Position numbers and translations under genes: made by a program. A DNA stretch of 15,398 nt, from assembly GCA_016928755.1 (NCBI GenBank), contig JAFGKB010000143.1, positions 1 to 15,398 of the forward strand. Direction: 5' to 3'. The first letter of the stretch is position 1, and every line of letters begins with the position of its first letter. Under the pieces are notes generated by a model, which was given only the letters and a program-made list of their open reading frames with translations, searched no databases and was not told the DNA's origin. This document shows positions 15,104 to 15,398 of this stretch, piece after piece. This DNA comes from Anaerolineae bacterium (lineage in GTDB: Bacteria; Chloroflexota; Anaerolineae; B4-G1; SLSP01).

Positions 15104-15130
15104 TCAGTGCATCTTAATGTTAAAGTACAC
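15104..15130 (-). CDS. Possible second leader mini-ORF (8 codons) with a very strong ribosome site
   Basis: On the minus strand AGGAGGTGG (15145-15137), an 8-base match to the anti-Shine-Dalgarno, is followed after about 6 bases by GTG and a frame reading VYFNIKMH then TGA. Such a strong ribosome site in the leader, far from the main start at 15044, needs explaining. It may load ribosomes for regulation, or mark a decayed gene start. The element TGGTTATA (15139-15132) also appears in the first leader ORF at 15221-15214. Confidence 0.35.
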   Translation of the reverse strand: MYFNIKMH

Positions 15131-15163
15131 CTATAACCACCTCCTACCCTGTAAAATACGCAA

Positions 15164-15196
15164 ACTGCGGGAGTCCCTTATTTGGGTTCCCGCAGT
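15164..15196 (-). promoter_or_regulatory. GC-rich leader hairpin, candidate attenuator
   Basis: On the minus strand ACTGCGGGA (15196-15188) pairs perfectly with TCCCGCAGT (15172-15164). Beyond a small internal loop, three more pairs (CCC/GGG) close the loop AAATAA. A moderately U-rich stretch, TTTGCGTATTTT, follows. It lies about 65 nt into the predicted baeRF transcript. Tail quality is mediocre for a terminator, so it may be an attenuator, a translational block or an mRNA stabiliser. Confidence 0.6.
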
Positions 15197-15237
15197 CCGA
15201 TATTCTTTAATGTTATAACCATGTTAGTATTCTGCAT
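15178..15237 (-). CDS. Putative 19-residue leader peptide ending in the hairpin loop
   Basis: On the minus strand ATG at 15237 opens a frame of 19 codons (MQNTNMVITLKNIGLREPK) ending in UAA at 15180-15178. A CGGAGG ribosome site (15246-15241) precedes it, though the spacing of 3 bases is short. An in-frame upstream ATG at 15252 would add five residues. The last codons form the 5' arm of the GC-rich hairpin and the stop codon lies in its loop, so a translating or terminating ribosome would melt the structure. It is too short for protein-family evidence; the call rests on this arrangement. Confidence 0.45.
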   Translation of the reverse strand: MQNTNMVITLKNIGLREPK

Positions 15238-15267
15238 AAACCTCCGATTCATACAGAAGATAAATTC

Positions 15268-15296
15268 ATTGTATGGCTTTTTCATAGAGTTGTCAA
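15268..15296 (-). promoter_or_regulatory. Near-consensus promoter of the release-factor-like gene
   Basis: On the minus strand TTGACA (15296-15291) is a perfect -35, followed by 17 bp and TACAAT (15273-15268), a 5/6 -10 box. Transcription should start near 15261, giving an unusually long leader of about 215 nt before the ATG at 15044. Confidence 0.8.
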
Positions 15297-15393
15297 GTAC
15301 GAATAATAATTGGCTCAACGGGAATTCAGGGGGTGTAAAGGATAAAAGAATCTGGTAGAATAGTAAGTAAAAACAGCGGCTAGGAGTAGAAAA

Positions 15394-15398
15394 ATGGC
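15394..15398 (+). CDS. Start of a gene cut off by the right window edge
   Basis: ATG at 15394-15396 is preceded by TAGGAG (15381-15386) at normal spacing. A possible -10 box, TAGAAT, lies at 15356-15361 with only a weak -35. Nothing of the protein beyond Met is visible, so this rests on the start context alone. It would be divergent from the release-factor-like gene. Confidence 0.45.

Overview
The window looks like chromosomal DNA of a free-living bacterium with intermediate G+C. The best guess for the phylum is Chloroflexota. This is inferred from the combination of a very large soluble multi-GAF sensor kinase, the GatCAB transamidation system, and a bacterial archaeo-eukaryotic release-factor-like protein with a zinc ribbon. 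No rRNA or other phylogenetic marker is present, so the assignment is tentative. I see no insertion sequence, phage gene, tRNA gene or CRISPR array.

Left part (1-6142), signalling. A partial membrane-protein gene runs off the left edge on the minus strand. It is driven by a perfect sigma-70-type promoter (TTGACA, 17 bp, TATAAT) followed by two tandem copies of the palindrome TAAACCGGTTTA, an obvious operator. The divergent intergenic region also holds three copies of a GACT-N5-AGTC operator-like motif and an 18-bp perfect palindrome. One motif copy overlaps the -35 region of the plus-strand promoter. That promoter serves a 1470-residue V4R-PAS-(GAF)5 histidine kinase of the HisKA_3 class. Its gene overlaps that of a NarL/LuxR-type response regulator by 26 bp. 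After an intrinsic terminator comes a gene for a stand-alone receiver domain.

Middle (6143-13453), translation and amino-nitrogen metabolism. An intergenic stretch of about 450 bp carries two look-alike hairpins sharing the core GGACTGCCAAGTCC, and a further terminator-like stem-loop. Then six genes run head to tail with gaps of only 9-69 bp: gatC, gatA, a sugar-nucleotidyltransferase with a left-handed beta-helix tail, a class I aminotransferase, gatB, and a glutamate dehydrogenase. One strong terminator follows. GatCAB makes Gln-tRNA(Gln) and/or Asn-tRNA(Asn) using glutamine, and the aminotransferase and dehydrogenase interconvert glutamate and 2-oxoglutarate, so most of the operon shares the glutamate/glutamine pool.

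Right part (13548-15398), minus strand. A two-helix small membrane protein lies downstream of a gene for an eRF1/Vms1-related (baeRF-like) protein. The baeRF-like gene has a near-consensus promoter and a leader of about 215 nt. That leader contains a short ORF whose UAA stop codon falls exactly in the loop of a GC-rich hairpin, followed by a second mini-ORF behind a very strong Shine-Dalgarno. This resembles a translation-coupled attenuator, which is suggestive upstream of a termination/rescue-factor-like gene, and it is the most interesting observation here. At the extreme right a new plus-strand gene appears to begin.
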